Made by a program: the position numbers and the translations under genes
Part shown: piece after piece, positions 8,686 through 17,698 of the stretch
Layout of the letters: every line of letters starts with the position of its first letter
Position numbering within the stretch: position 1 is the first letter of the stretch
Notes under the pieces: model-generated
Told to the model about the DNA's origin: nothing
Database searches by the model: none
The model's input: the letters and a program-made list of their open reading frames with translations, nothing else
Assembly (NCBI GenBank): GCA_903894155.1
Contig: CAITPF010000459.1
Coordinates: forward strand, 1 to 59,545
Reading direction: 5' to 3'
Origin: an uncultured beta proteobacterium
GTDB lineage: Bacteria; Pseudomonadota; Gammaproteobacteria; Burkholderiales; Burkholderiaceae_B
DNA length: 59,545 bases

Positions 8686-10992
8686 CTATTCTTCCGGGAT
8701 GTTCAGTACATTGCGGGCAATGATCTCGCGCTGTACCTGCGAGCTTCCGCCGTAAATGGTCGCCGGAATTGCATTGAACAGAATGGGTGCCGGCGTGAGC
8801 GACGGTCGCAGCGGATCGCAGGATTCCATGATGGGTGCGGTCTCTTCGGCATATTCGTAGAGCAACAGGCAGATCTTCTGATAGGTTTCCGTGCCCCAGA
8901 TCTTGAGCAGCGATACGCTGGGCGGCAGGCTTTCCCCGCGCTTGAGCATATCGACAAAGCGCGCGTAGCCAGCGGCCTGGTCGTTGACATCGAGCAGCAG
9001 TTCGGCATAGCGGGCGCGAAATACGTCGTTTGAAAACAGGCCTTTTGACTCTGCCAGCGCATTGAGCTGGCTCAACGCGTAGCGACCCTGCTTTGGGCTG
9101 CCCAGGAAGATGCGCTCGAACCCGAGCAGCGCTTTGGCCATTGTCCAGCCTTTGTTGATTTCTCCGACGAGGTTTTCGGCGGGCACTCGGACATCTTTGA
9201 AAAACACCTCGCAGAATTCGACATGGCCACCGATATCACGGATCGGGCGGATGGTGATCCCCGGTGCGGCAAGGTCAATGAGCAGGAAGCTGATGCCAGC
9301 CTGCTTTTTTGCCTTCTTGTCCGTGCGCACCAATGCGAAACAGTGCGTGGTGTTCTGGGCCAGCGTGGTCCAGATTTTTTGCCCGTTGACGACGAAGGCA
9401 TCGCCATCGAGGATGGCCTCGGTGCTGACCGCAGCCAGATCTGATCCGGCGCCGGGCTCAGAGTAACCCTGGCACCACCGGTGCTCGGCGGTCAGGATTT
9501 TTGGCAGGAAGCGTGCCTGCTGCTCCGGTGTCCCGTGTTTGATCAACAGCGGGCCCACCATGATCGTGCCCATGTCCAGGGTACGGGCCACGCCATGCCC
9601 CTCCTGCTCTTCGACGAACGCGATGAGCTTTTCGGGCACCAGGCCCATGCCCCCGAACTGACTCGGCCAGTTCGGCGCGAGCCAGCCCTGGCGCGAAAGC
9701 ACTCCCGTCCAGTCGCGCACCTCATCCCAGTAGAGTCGTCGCTGAATGTTGCGCATCTCTTCCGGGTAATTGCGACGATAGAAGGTGCGCAGCATCCGGC
9801 GGAAGTCCTGTTCGGACATCGCATTCCAGTTTTCGTCAGCAGGGATCTCGACCTCGGCGTCGGCCGCCGTTGTGTCTCGCGCTGCCGGCTGAAGGGCAAG
9901 ATAGCGGGCACGGTGGCGGCTGGCCGAACCGAGCCAGGCCGATTCGAACATGGCACGCTTGAGGTAGAGGCCGATGTTGCATTCATCGGTGAACCCGATG
10001 GCGCCGTGGAACTGGATCGCTTCGCGGGTGACGAGCATTGCGGCGCCCGAGCAGCGAGCCTTCACGCGGCTGGCGACCAGGGCCAGTGATTCGCCGGCAG
10101 AGATCTGACGAAGGCCTTCCTCGAGGCATGCTCGCGCAATCTCGATTTGGACATAACAGTCCACGATCTTGTGCTTGAGCGCCTGAAAGCTTCCGATGGC
10201 GCGCCCAAATTGCTTGCGGATCTTCACATAGTCCAGCGTGATGGCGAACGCGCGGTCCATGGCGCCCAGCAGGTCGGCCGCGACCACGATGCGTGCGCAA
10301 TCGAGGGCGTGGTCGGTGGCTTGTCGGGCAGCGTCTCCCTCGGCCAGGAGATGGTTCTGGTCAATCACCACGTGGTCGAAACGAAGCTCGGCGAGGACGC
10401 TTCCATCGACGCTGGGCCTATCCTGGCGTGACACCCCGGCTAGCCCCGCTGCAACCCAGACCAGCAGCGGTGCGCCGTCTTCGCGGCGTGCAAGGACCAG
10501 CCATCCATCGCAGTCGAGCGCGGGCGTGACAAAGACCTTCGACCCGGTGAGCTCCAGGGCATCTCCGTTGCGGGTCGCGAGCGTTTCGATCGTGTCGCAA
10601 GCGAGCTGCCCCTCCCGCTCCTGCCAGGCGAGCCCGGCAAGCAGCTCGCCCGCCATCAATGCGTCGAGCAGGCGGGTTCTCAGCGGAGTTGCCGGACAGT
10701 CGGCGAGCGCGACAGCCATCATCGTGCTGGCGGTGATATAGGGCTCCGGCAGCAGCGATGCGCCGGCTTCGCGCGCGATCGAGACAAGTTCATTTAACCC
10801 AAGGCCCAACCCGTCGTCCTCCTCGCCGACCAGAACGGAAAACCATCCCGCCTCGGCGATCTGCCGCCAGATCGCGCGATCGACTGCGCCTGGCCGATCC
10901 CGCAGTGCGCGGGTCCTGGTTTCATTATTCAGGCGCTCAAGCAGGTCTTTCGCGCTGTCGCCAAAGGCGTCGTTGTTCTGTGCTTCGCTCAT
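8686..10992 (-). CDS. Fused two-domain acyl-CoA dehydrogenase
   Basis: A 768-residue protein, twice the normal acyl-CoA dehydrogenase length. The first half (about 1-375) has a degenerate N-terminal dehydrogenase domain and a recognisable C-terminal helical domain (KIRKQFGRAIGSFQALKH, FHGAIGFTDE). The second half (about 400-768) has the full set, including the FAD/substrate motif YSEPGAGSDLA, the WTTLAQ region and the C-terminal YGGSSQVQREIIARN. The first half lacks the EPGAGSD-type motif. This resembles heteromeric dehydrogenases (for example FadE26/FadE27) collapsed into one chain, as in mycobacterial FadE34. It is the first gene of the leftward operon. An ATG at 10992 is given; GTG at 11022 is in frame. 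The substrate is likely a bulky acyl-CoA, which is inference. Confidence 0.9.
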   Translation of the reverse strand: MSEAQNNDAFGDSAKDLLERLNNETRTRALRDRPGAVDRAIWRQIAEAGWFSVLVGEEDDGLGLGLNELVSIAREAGASLLPEPYITASTMMAVALADCPATPLRTRLLDALMAGELLAGLAWQEREGQLACDTIETLATRNGDALELTGSKVFVTPALDCDGWLVLARREDGAPLLVWVAAGLAGVSRQDRPSVDGSVLAELRFDHVVIDQNHLLAEGDAARQATDHALDCARIVVAADLLGAMDRAFAITLDYVKIRKQFGRAIGSFQALKHKIVDCYVQIEIARACLEEGLRQISAGESLALVASRVKARCSGAAMLVTREAIQFHGAIGFTDECNIGLYLKRAMFESAWLGSASRHRARYLALQPAARDTTAADAEVEIPADENWNAMSEQDFRRMLRTFYRRNYPEEMRNIQRRLYWDEVRDWTGVLSRQGWLAPNWPSQFGGMGLVPEKLIAFVEEQEGHGVARTLDMGTIMVGPLLIKHGTPEQQARFLPKILTAEHRWCQGYSEPGAGSDLAAVSTEAILDGDAFVVNGQKIWTTLAQNTTHCFALVRTDKKAKKQAGISFLLIDLAAPGITIRPIRDIGGHVEFCEVFFKDVRVPAENLVGEINKGWTMAKALLGFERIFLGSPKQGRYALSQLNALAESKGLFSNDVFRARYAELLLDVNDQAAGYARFVDMLKRGESLPPSVSLLKIWGTETYQKICLLLYEYAEETAPIMESCDPLRPSLTPAPILFNAIPATIYGGSSQVQREIIARNVLNIPEE

Positions 10993-11274
10993 GATGTGTT
11001 GCGATCCTGTTGCCGTTGTCACTGATCTGCCAACCCGAATTCCCGGGCCAGCTGTTCCTGTTTTGAATGCATGTCACGCACGCTCGCTACTGACGACGCG
11101 AACGCCTTCAAGCGCCTGATGCATAGGTAGTGTCTCCCCGCCGTGGCCAGTCCGGTTTGTAATTTTTGATTTGATTTCTCGCTAATATAGCCGTGAGCGG
11201 TACGCGATGTAAAAAAATAGAAAAGTCGTGCCAACGAGCTTGTCTCGCCATTGCCTTACCTGGAGAATTCATCG

Positions 11275-12282
11275 ATGCAACAAACGACGCCCGCAGGGCG
11301 CGACTACACGCTCAGCCGGATCGCGGTGCTGGACGACTACCAGGGCTACTCAATGGAATTGGCCGACTGGTCTGCCGTCAAGGCGCGCGCGGAGGTGGTC
11401 GTGTTTCGCCAGCACCTTCCGGAGGACGAGGCCGCCGTCGCGCTTGCTGACTTTGACGCGATTTGCTGCATCCGCGAACGCATGGCGCTGCCGGCAAGCC
11501 TCTTGCGTCGCCTGCCGCGGCTGAGGTTCATCGGCGTGACGGGCGCCGTGCACCGGACGCTGGACATGGATTGCGCGAAGGCGCAGGGCATCCTGGTCTC
11601 CAACACCCATCGCCGGGGCAGCGGCGCCTACGCGACGGCGGAACTGGCCTGGGGCATGATCCTGTCCCTGGCCCGCAATCTGCCCACCGAGATGACTGGC
11701 ATGAAAAAGGGCGGCTGGCAGACCTCTTGCGGGATTTCGGTCGGAGGGCGCACGCTGGGCGTGCTGGGCCTGGGCAGGCTGGGCAGCCACATGGTTCCTG
11801 TCGCACGCGCGTTCGGCATGAACGTGATTGCCTGGAGCCAGAATCTGACGCCCGAAAAGGCCGCAGCAGCCGGTGCGCAGTGGGTGGACAAGGACACGCT
11901 GTTTCGTGAGGCGGATTTTCTCAGCCTGCACGTGGTTCTCAGCGAAAGGACAAGGCATATCGTGGGCGCACACGAACTCGCGCTCATGAAGCCGACGGCC
12001 TATATCGTCAATACCGCACGCGGCCCGCTCATCGATCGCGATGCGCTGATTGCGGCCGTGGTGGCCAAGCGTATTGCTGGCGTGGCGCTCGATACGTTCG
12101 ATGTCGAGCCGCTGCCCGATGACGATGCCCTTCGCACGCTGGACAACGTCTGGCTTACGCCCCACCTTGGCTATACGGTGCGCGAGCTGCTCGTGCCGTT
12201 TTATGAGGACACGGTCGAGAACCTGCTGGCTTATATGGGAGGCAATCCGGTTCGGTTGCTCGGCGGCGGCGAATCGCATTGA
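11275..12282 (+). CDS. D-isomer-specific 2-hydroxyacid dehydrogenase
   Basis: A 335-residue NAD(P)-dependent 2-hydroxyacid dehydrogenase, reducing a 2-keto acid or oxidising a D-2-hydroxy acid in the cytoplasm. The Rossmann motif is GLGRLG (165-170). The catalytic set is complete: Arg in NTARGPL (R249), Glu in FDVEPLP (E278) and His in LTPHLGY (H297). The ATG at 11275 is chosen because GGAG precedes it by 9 nt; an upstream in-frame TTG at 11251 has no such support. It is divergent from the fused acyl-CoA dehydrogenase operon, with an AT-rich intergenic stretch (about 11155-11225) that probably holds promoters. It converges on an MmgE/PrpD gene. The substrate is unknown. Confidence 0.91.
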   Translation: MQQTTPAGRDYTLSRIAVLDDYQGYSMELADWSAVKARAEVVVFRQHLPEDEAAVALADFDAICCIRERMALPASLLRRLPRLRFIGVTGAVHRTLDMDCAKAQGILVSNTHRRGSGAYATAELAWGMILSLARNLPTEMTGMKKGGWQTSCGISVGGRTLGVLGLGRLGSHMVPVARAFGMNVIAWSQNLTPEKAAAAGAQWVDKDTLFREADFLSLHVVLSERTRHIVGAHELALMKPTAYIVNTARGPLIDRDALIAAVVAKRIAGVALDTFDVEPLPDDDALRTLDNVWLTPHLGYTVRELLVPFYEDTVENLLAYMGGNPVRLLGGGESH

Positions 12283-12398
12283 CCTGGTATGCACCAAGCA
12301 CTGTCGTTCGGGGCGGGGAAATGTCGACGGGTCCACGACGGCAAGGTTGAGCCGCCAGGCGCCGCGCTGCCCGGAATTCCCGCCGCGGCATGGGGTTC

Positions 12399-13787
12399 CT
12401 AGTGGTGCAGGTTCTGGATCAGCAATGACATGTCGGGGCAGTTCTCCAGGTCATGGAGAATGCCGAGCGCGCGCGCGGCGACCGTTGGGTCGATGCGCGC
12501 CTGGCGGGCGCAGTCGCTGAATTTCGCGTCGATGTCCGACCAGCCGAGTTCGCGCGAGGGGTGCCCGGGCGCCTTGGCCACGCGCGTCACATGGCGTGTG
12601 CCGTCGCGCAGGTGGACCTCGATTTCGACGAATCCGCGGCTTCCCGAACTGCGGGTGTCGAAGAGCGGATCGTCATCGCGGCACAGCGGGGTTTCGTAGG
12701 CGTCGACGCGCTTGAGCAATTCACGGATTGCAGGACGGTTGACGGCTTCATCGGTGAACGACGCGATCGAATAGTCGCCGTCGAGCAAGCCGGCGGCAAG
12801 CGCGTACTGCAGGCTGAACTTCCCTTCGAGCCCGGTCTTCGGATCCGGGTAGGTGAGCACCAGCATGCCGCCGGGCGGCATCCGGCATTCGAGCCGGGCA
12901 ACGTCATCGGCGGTGAAACCGTGTTGCTGCCTGAGCGACAGGATGCCATCCATCGGCCGATGCGTCGCGTAACAGCAGGCGAACTTCTTCAGAGCGATCC
13001 CGGGTTCGAGCAGGATCCCCGGCCCGTCAAGGGCGTCGATGGCGACCTGCGGATCGGAGGCTGCGACGCCGTACGCCGCGAAAAACCCCGATTTTGCCTC
13101 AAGCGCGTCTGTTGCAGCCGATAGCCCGCTTTGTGCCAGTCGCACTGCTTCAAAGGCGTTGCGCGCTGCGAGCCCGGTGTGAAGCGGCTTGGTCATGGTG
13201 CCGAAATTGCGTCGCAAGCCGCTGGCCATCGAGGCGGCAATCCCGAATGCCGTGCGGGTCTGGGGGACGTTCAGCCCGAAGGCCTTTGCGAGCGCGCCCA
13301 GCGCACTGAAGGTGCCCAGGGTGCCGGTTCCGTGAAAGCCGCGCTCGTAATGGCCAACCGTAATGCCCTGGGCGACGCGGGCGCCGACCTCGACGCCAAT
13401 CACATAGGCTTCTATGAAATCGCGGCCCGACATGCGCCGGCGGGGCAGATCCGCCATCAGCGCGGCAACGATGATGGCGCTAGGGTGCGCCGGCATCATG
13501 GAGAGCACGTCGTCGAAGTCGAGCGCGTGGCCAAAGGTGCCGTTGATCAGCGCAGACATCGAGGCGCTGGCGGTGCGTCCAGTCCCCAGGATCGGGGTGA
13601 TACCCTGCTCATCGGAGTGATCGAGGTAGGCGAGCAGCGGCTCTTCGACTTCGCTTCCGACGCCCGAAAGGATCACGGCGAAGGTGTCGGCGATGACTTT
13701 CAGGGCCTTCGCGATCGTACCCTCGGGGAAATCCTCCAGGCGACGCTCGACGATGAGACGCGACAATCGTTCGGTTAACCCGGCCAT
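12399..13787 (-). CDS. MmgE/PrpD family protein
   Basis: A 462-residue protein of the MmgE/PrpD family, which includes 2-methylcitrate dehydratase, cis-aconitate decarboxylase and iminodisuccinate epimerase. Family landmarks are the GTGRTASASMSALINGTFGHALDFDD region, the HPSAIIV motif after it, GYHGT-like YERGFHGTGTLGTF, and the KPLHTGLAARN stretch. The ATG at 13787 has a G-rich ribosome site. It points toward the 2-hydroxyacid dehydrogenase and away from a Bug gene. The usual role is dehydration, decarboxylation or epimerisation of a polycarboxylate; the specific substrate cannot be read. A second, only distantly similar member is encoded at 28172. Confidence 0.91.
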   Translation of the reverse strand: MAGLTERLSRLIVERRLEDFPEGTIAKALKVIADTFAVILSGVGSEVEEPLLAYLDHSDEQGITPILGTGRTASASMSALINGTFGHALDFDDVLSMMPAHPSAIIVAALMADLPRRRMSGRDFIEAYVIGVEVGARVAQGITVGHYERGFHGTGTLGTFSALGALAKAFGLNVPQTRTAFGIAASMASGLRRNFGTMTKPLHTGLAARNAFEAVRLAQSGLSAATDALEAKSGFFAAYGVAASDPQVAIDALDGPGILLEPGIALKKFACCYATHRPMDGILSLRQQHGFTADDVARLECRMPPGGMLVLTYPDPKTGLEGKFSLQYALAAGLLDGDYSIASFTDEAVNRPAIRELLKRVDAYETPLCRDDDPLFDTRSSGSRGFVEIEVHLRDGTRHVTRVAKAPGHPSRELGWSDIDAKFSDCARQARIDPTVAARALGILHDLENCPDMSLLIQNLHH

Positions 13788-13959
13788 GCTGCCCCCGTTT
13801 CAGACTGAGTGTCTTATGGATCTGTGGCGCTTTATAGCAAATGCCAACTTGCCATGCGAGTCATTTTCGGATCGAATCGGGGGGCGGCTTCCTGCGGATC
13901 AGCCAGGTGCCTGTCGCGAATGGCCGTCCGTCCCGCGCTGGCGTCACAGGAGATGAGAA

Positions 13960-14931
13960 ATGAGCATGAGAATCAACCTCCGGTCATCGCTTGCCGTTGC
14001 GGTAATCTGGGCATTGTGTGGCCTATCCGCTGTCATGGCCGCGGATTGGCCTTCGGGGCCGGTTCACCTGATCGTGCCGTTTCCACCCGGGGGCAGCAAC
14101 GATGTGATCGCCCGCAGGCTGGCGGAGCAGTTGACGAAGTCGCTTGGGCAATCCGTCATCGTGGAAAACAAGGCGGGAGGCGCCGGCACCATCGGTTCGC
14201 AGGCCGTTGCGAGCGCCGCGCCCGACGGAAAAACATTCCTGTTCATCTCGAATTCGATCGCGACCTCGGCGGCGGTGCAGCAAACGCCCTACAACGCAGT
14301 GACGGCATTTACCGCGATTACGCCCGTTGCGCAGGCACCGTTCGTGATCATCACCCGCACCGGATTTCCGGCCCGGACGGTTCCGGAACTGGTCGAAATC
14401 GCGAAACGCAATCCCGGTTCGCTCAATTACGGCAGCGCGGGCCTCGGCGACACGACGCAGATGACCACGGAGCTGTTTGGTGACATCGTGGGTGTCAGGA
14501 TGACCGGGGTCAATTACAAAGGGATATCGCCCGCGCAGCTTGATCTCGTTGCCGGAAGGCTGGACCTCATGATCACCACGATGGCGTCGATCCGCGGGAC
14601 GGCGGCAGATCAGCTGCCCAAGCTGGCCTTCACGAGCGCGAAGCGAGATCCGGATTATCCGGATGTTCCAACGGTGCTGGAGCAGGGCATCGATTATGTC
14701 GTGGATGTCTGGTGGGGTGTCTTTGCGCCGGCCGGGCTTGCGCCTGCGATCCGCGATCGCATGAACCGCGAGATCGCGGCGATCGTGGCGACCCCGGATT
14801 TTGCACAGTTCCTGAAGAATTTCGGGGCTTCCCCGGTGTCATCGAGTCCCGCGGAATTTCAGGCCGTGCTTGCCAGCGATGTTGAGCGCTGGAAGCATAT
14901 CGCGCAGCGTGCGGGAATTCACATGCAGTAA
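13960..14931 (+). CDS. Bug family solute receptor (3 of 11)
   Basis: A 323-residue Bug receptor with signal peptide ending near AVMAADWP. Landmarks: VHLIVPFPPGGSNDVIAR, VIVENKAGGAG, PDGKTFLF, YGSAGLGDTTQM and NYKGISPAQ. It is the same length as the Bug at 4138 and aligns with it along its full length (shared TPY, PARTVPEL/PARTIPEL and WWGVFAPAGL segments), so the two are recent paralogues that probably bind related ligands. GGAGATGAGAA precedes the ATG. It is the first gene of a rightward group with an amidase and an HpcH/CitE-like lyase, so the imported compound may carry an amide. Confidence 0.94.
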   Translation: MSMRINLRSSLAVAVIWALCGLSAVMAADWPSGPVHLIVPFPPGGSNDVIARRLAEQLTKSLGQSVIVENKAGGAGTIGSQAVASAAPDGKTFLFISNSIATSAAVQQTPYNAVTAFTAITPVAQAPFVIITRTGFPARTVPELVEIAKRNPGSLNYGSAGLGDTTQMTTELFGDIVGVRMTGVNYKGISPAQLDLVAGRLDLMITTMASIRGTAADQLPKLAFTSAKRDPDYPDVPTVLEQGIDYVVDVWWGVFAPAGLAPAIRDRMNREIAAIVATPDFAQFLKNFGASPVSSSPAEFQAVLASDVERWKHIAQRAGIHMQ

Positions 14932-14976
14932 CCCCGAGTGCCGTCATGACATTCGGTGAAGAAAATGGAGCGGTGA

Positions 14977-16725
14977 ATGAATAATGACCAGGCAGATTCC
15001 GGCGAAATCAATGTGCACGCTGACCATGAACGCGTCAGTGAGTTCGTCGAATTCGCGACGCGACGACTGCACGGGATTGAATCGAGGACACAGGCGAGCC
15101 AGGTCGCATCCGAGGTGCTGCGACTGAACGATGCCGTGCGGCGCGGCGCGCACGGGCGCATTGATTTCCGCCAGCATCCGCAGGATTTCGCGGCGGTGCT
15201 GATTGCCAATGCGGATTCGACCAATGCGAATGCGACCAATGCGAATGCGGCCAATGCACACACGGCCGATGGGAAGACTCGCCTGCCGGCCGGGACCGAA
15301 AAGGACGGTGAATTGCTCGAGCGGTCAATTCTGGAGATCGCCGCGATGCTGCGCGCGGGTCAATTAAGCAGCGAACAGTTGACCAGGCTTTCCATCGCGC
15401 GTGCAAAGGCGTTGCAACCCGTCATCAACGCCTTCATTGCCATCCACGAAGAGAAGGCCTTGCAGGCGGCGCGGGTCCTGGACCGTGAACTTGCCGAGGG
15501 CCATGATCGCGGGCCTTTGCACGGGATTCCCCTGGCGCACAAGGATTGCTTCGAGCGCACCGGCGAGTCGATGACGGTGGGATCCATCGTGACGGGGCAA
15601 ACGCCGGGATTGCGTGACGCGACCATCTTGCAGTCTTTCGAGGCCGCGGGAGCCGTCGACATCGGCCCGTTGAACATGAACGAAATGGTGGCGGGGCCGA
15701 CCGGAAGGAATCCGCACTTCGGCGATTGCTGCAACAGCTGGGATCCGGACCGGATTTCCGGCGGCTCGTCGAGCGGTTCGGGTGCGGCGGTCGGTGCCGG
15801 CATCGTGTTTGGCTCGATCGGCTCGGATACCGGGGGCTCGATACGGCTACCGGCATCGATGAACGGATTGTTCGGCATGAAGCCGACCTACGGCCGCGTG
15901 TCGCGCGCCGGTTGTTTCCCACGCGCGTTTTCACTGGATTGCGCGGGTCCGCTCACGCGCAGCGCCGAGGATTGCGCCGTAATGCTGCGAGCGATCGCAG
16001 GTCGTGACACGCGCGACCCATCCAGCCTGGACGTGTCTGTTCCCGATTACGTCGCGGCGCTGCAGCAAGCGCACGTCGGAAGTCGAATCGCGGTTCTTGG
16101 CGGGATGGGCGAGTTTCATCCGGAGATCGCACAGGCGTTTGGGGCGTTTGTCGACTTGCTGGCGCAATCCTTTGGCCGGGTCACGCAGGTGGAGTCTGGC
16201 TTGTTTGAGACTTGCTACGCGATGGCGGATGTCATGTCCAAGGTCGAGGCGGCGACGCTACACGGCGACTGGATGCGCGAGCGCGGGAGCCAGTATTCGC
16301 AGGGCGTCTTTTCGAGGACAGAGCCGGGGTTGCATATCCCGGCGGCACGGTATCTGGAATCGTTGCAGGTACGGGCGGAGATTACCCAGGAGTTCATCGA
16401 CACGTGTTTCGCCGATGTGGACGTCCTGGTGTGCCCGACGATGCCGATCCCCGTGCCCACCCGTGAGGAGGCCGATGTCGAGCGTCCGGGCCAGGTGTTC
16501 GGGGTGGTCGCGGCCATCACGCCGCTGACGCGGCCGTTCAATTACCTTGGGCTGCCCGTGCTGACGATGCCGATCGGCGTTGACGCCAACGGCATGCCGA
16601 TTGGCGCGCAGCTGGTGGGCCGTCCGTTTGGCGAGGCGAGGCTGCTGGCCATTGCGCATCACGCGAGCGCGGCGATGGGGTGGAATCGATTGGCGCGCAT
16701 GCACGAACTGCAAGCACGCAACTAA
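14977..16725 (+). CDS. Amidase (amidase signature family) with an unusual N-terminal extension
   Basis: A 582-residue amidase-signature hydrolase that cleaves an amide with release of ammonia or an amine. The Ser-cisSer-Lys triad is complete: Lys189 in AHKDCF, cis-Ser264 in GGSSSGSG, and the nucleophile Ser288 in DTGGSIRLPA, with the classic spacing of 75 and 24 residues. The first 105 residues or so precede the amidase domain. They contain an unrecognised helical stretch and a five-residue repeat rich in Asn, Ala and Thr (see the repeat at 15211). Family members are usually 450-500 residues, so the extension is real excess length unless translation begins later. It lies 45 nt after a Bug gene and 22 nt before an HpcH/CitE-like gene. 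Confidence 0.9.
   Translation: MNNDQADSGEINVHADHERVSEFVEFATRRLHGIESRTQASQVASEVLRLNDAVRRGAHGRIDFRQHPQDFAAVLIANADSTNANATNANAANAHTADGKTRLPAGTEKDGELLERSILEIAAMLRAGQLSSEQLTRLSIARAKALQPVINAFIAIHEEKALQAARVLDRELAEGHDRGPLHGIPLAHKDCFERTGESMTVGSIVTGQTPGLRDATILQSFEAAGAVDIGPLNMNEMVAGPTGRNPHFGDCCNSWDPDRISGGSSSGSGAAVGAGIVFGSIGSDTGGSIRLPASMNGLFGMKPTYGRVSRAGCFPRAFSLDCAGPLTRSAEDCAVMLRAIAGRDTRDPSSLDVSVPDYVAALQQAHVGSRIAVLGGMGEFHPEIAQAFGAFVDLLAQSFGRVTQVESGLFETCYAMADVMSKVEAATLHGDWMRERGSQYSQGVFSRTEPGLHIPAARYLESLQVRAEITQEFIDTCFADVDVLVCPTMPIPVPTREEADVERPGQVFGVVAAITPLTRPFNYLGLPVLTMPIGVDANGMPIGAQLVGRPFGEARLLAIAHHASAAMGWNRLARMHELQARN
15211..15270 (+). repeat. 15-bp tandem repeat in the amidase N-terminal linker
   Basis: Four consecutive 15-bp units (15211, 15226, 15241, 15256) resemble GCGAATGCGACCAAT; the middle two are almost identical. 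They encode the five-residue units ADSTN, ANATN, ANAAN and AHTAD. Because the unit is a multiple of three, gain or loss of copies would change linker length without breaking the frame. Confidence 0.8.
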
Positions 16726-16747
16726 ACCAACGGAATCGAACCACATC

Positions 16748-17653
16748 ATGACCAGACTCGAGATGCCTGTCTTGCGCATGCGCAGCAAGTTGTTCGTTCC
16801 CGCTTCGCGGCCGGAGCTGTTTGACAAGGCCATGCGCAGCGAGGCGGACGCGCTGTCGTTCGACCTCGAGGATGCGGTCGAGGAGTCCCGCAAGGGCGAA
16901 GCGCGCCACCTGCTGGCCGATTTCTTTGCTTCGTTGCCGCCAGAGAACACGCGGCAAATGCTCGTGCGCGTCAATGGCGTGCGCACGGCGCATTTTGACC
17001 AGGACATGGCGATGGTGGTGGCAGGACGCGCCCAGGTGGTCAATGTCCCGATGCTGGAAAGCGGCGACGATGTGGTTCATGCGGCGCAGACGCTGGCGCG
17101 GCTTGAGCGGGAAACCGGGCGCAGCGCTCCGGTGGGCATCCTCGCCAATATCGAGTCACCCCGCGCGTTGCGATTCGTGGCCGAGATTGCTCTGGCGCAC
17201 CCTCGGGTCATTGGCCTGCAAATCGGTTTCGGGGATCTCTTTTCGCCCTACGGAATCGATTCGCGTGACGAAGCTGCCGCGCAATCGGTGCGCCTTGCAG
17301 TGCGGCTCGCGGCTGCGGAGGCTGGCATTTCAGCCTACGACGGCGCTTTCGTGAACATTGCCGATCCGCAAGGGTTTCGCGCCGACGCGATGGCGGCGCT
17401 GCGCATGGGGTTCTCTGGCAAGAGCTGCATTCACCCCACGCAGATCGCCTTGGCCAACGAAGTGTTCAGGCCGACGGATGCGCAGATCGCGCAGGCCGTG
17501 AAGGTCGTCGAGGCAGCCAGGGAGGCGCTTGGCCGGGGTGTCGGCGCATTCGTCGTGGACGGCAAGCTGGTCGACGGCCCCTTCATTGCGGAGGCTCAAC
17601 GCATTTTATCGATCGCCGGGTGGCCGGCGGTCGACGCTCAGCGCAGGGAATGA
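16748..17653 (+). CDS. HpcH/HpaI aldolase / CitE-like citrate lyase beta family protein
   Basis: A 301-residue TIM-barrel lyase of the CitE/HpcH group. The N-terminus reads SKLFVPASRPELFDKA followed by SFDLEDAVEESRKGEAR, which carries the conserved acidic metal-binding and Arg residues of CitE-like proteins. Later landmarks are ILANIESPRAL and SGKSCIHPTQIA. Members cleave or form C-C bonds of citramalyl-, malyl- or citryl-CoA and related compounds. The ATG at 16748 aligns with the usual family start. It lies 22 nt after the amidase on the same strand, so the three-gene set Bug-amidase-lyase is probably one operon that frees an acid from an amide and then splits it. Confidence 0.9.
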   Translation: MTRLEMPVLRMRSKLFVPASRPELFDKAMRSEADALSFDLEDAVEESRKGEARHLLADFFASLPPENTRQMLVRVNGVRTAHFDQDMAMVVAGRAQVVNVPMLESGDDVVHAAQTLARLERETGRSAPVGILANIESPRALRFVAEIALAHPRVIGLQIGFGDLFSPYGIDSRDEAAAQSVRLAVRLAAAEAGISAYDGAFVNIADPQGFRADAMAALRMGFSGKSCIHPTQIALANEVFRPTDAQIAQAVKVVEAAREALGRGVGAFVVDGKLVDGPFIAEAQRILSIAGWPAVDAQRRE

Positions 17654-17698
17654 AGCCAGTCTCATCACGCGCGCCTTGCAACGCGGCGGGGATTCCCG

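Noticed and set aside
11019-11234. Short reverse frame upstream of the fused acyl-CoA dehydrogenase
   Set aside because: No family features, lies in the AT-rich promoter region, starts within the leader of the divergent dehydrogenase gene.
17654-17698. Terminator between the HpcH/CitE gene and the BI-1 gene
   Set aside because: GC-rich but no clear stem with T run on either strand.
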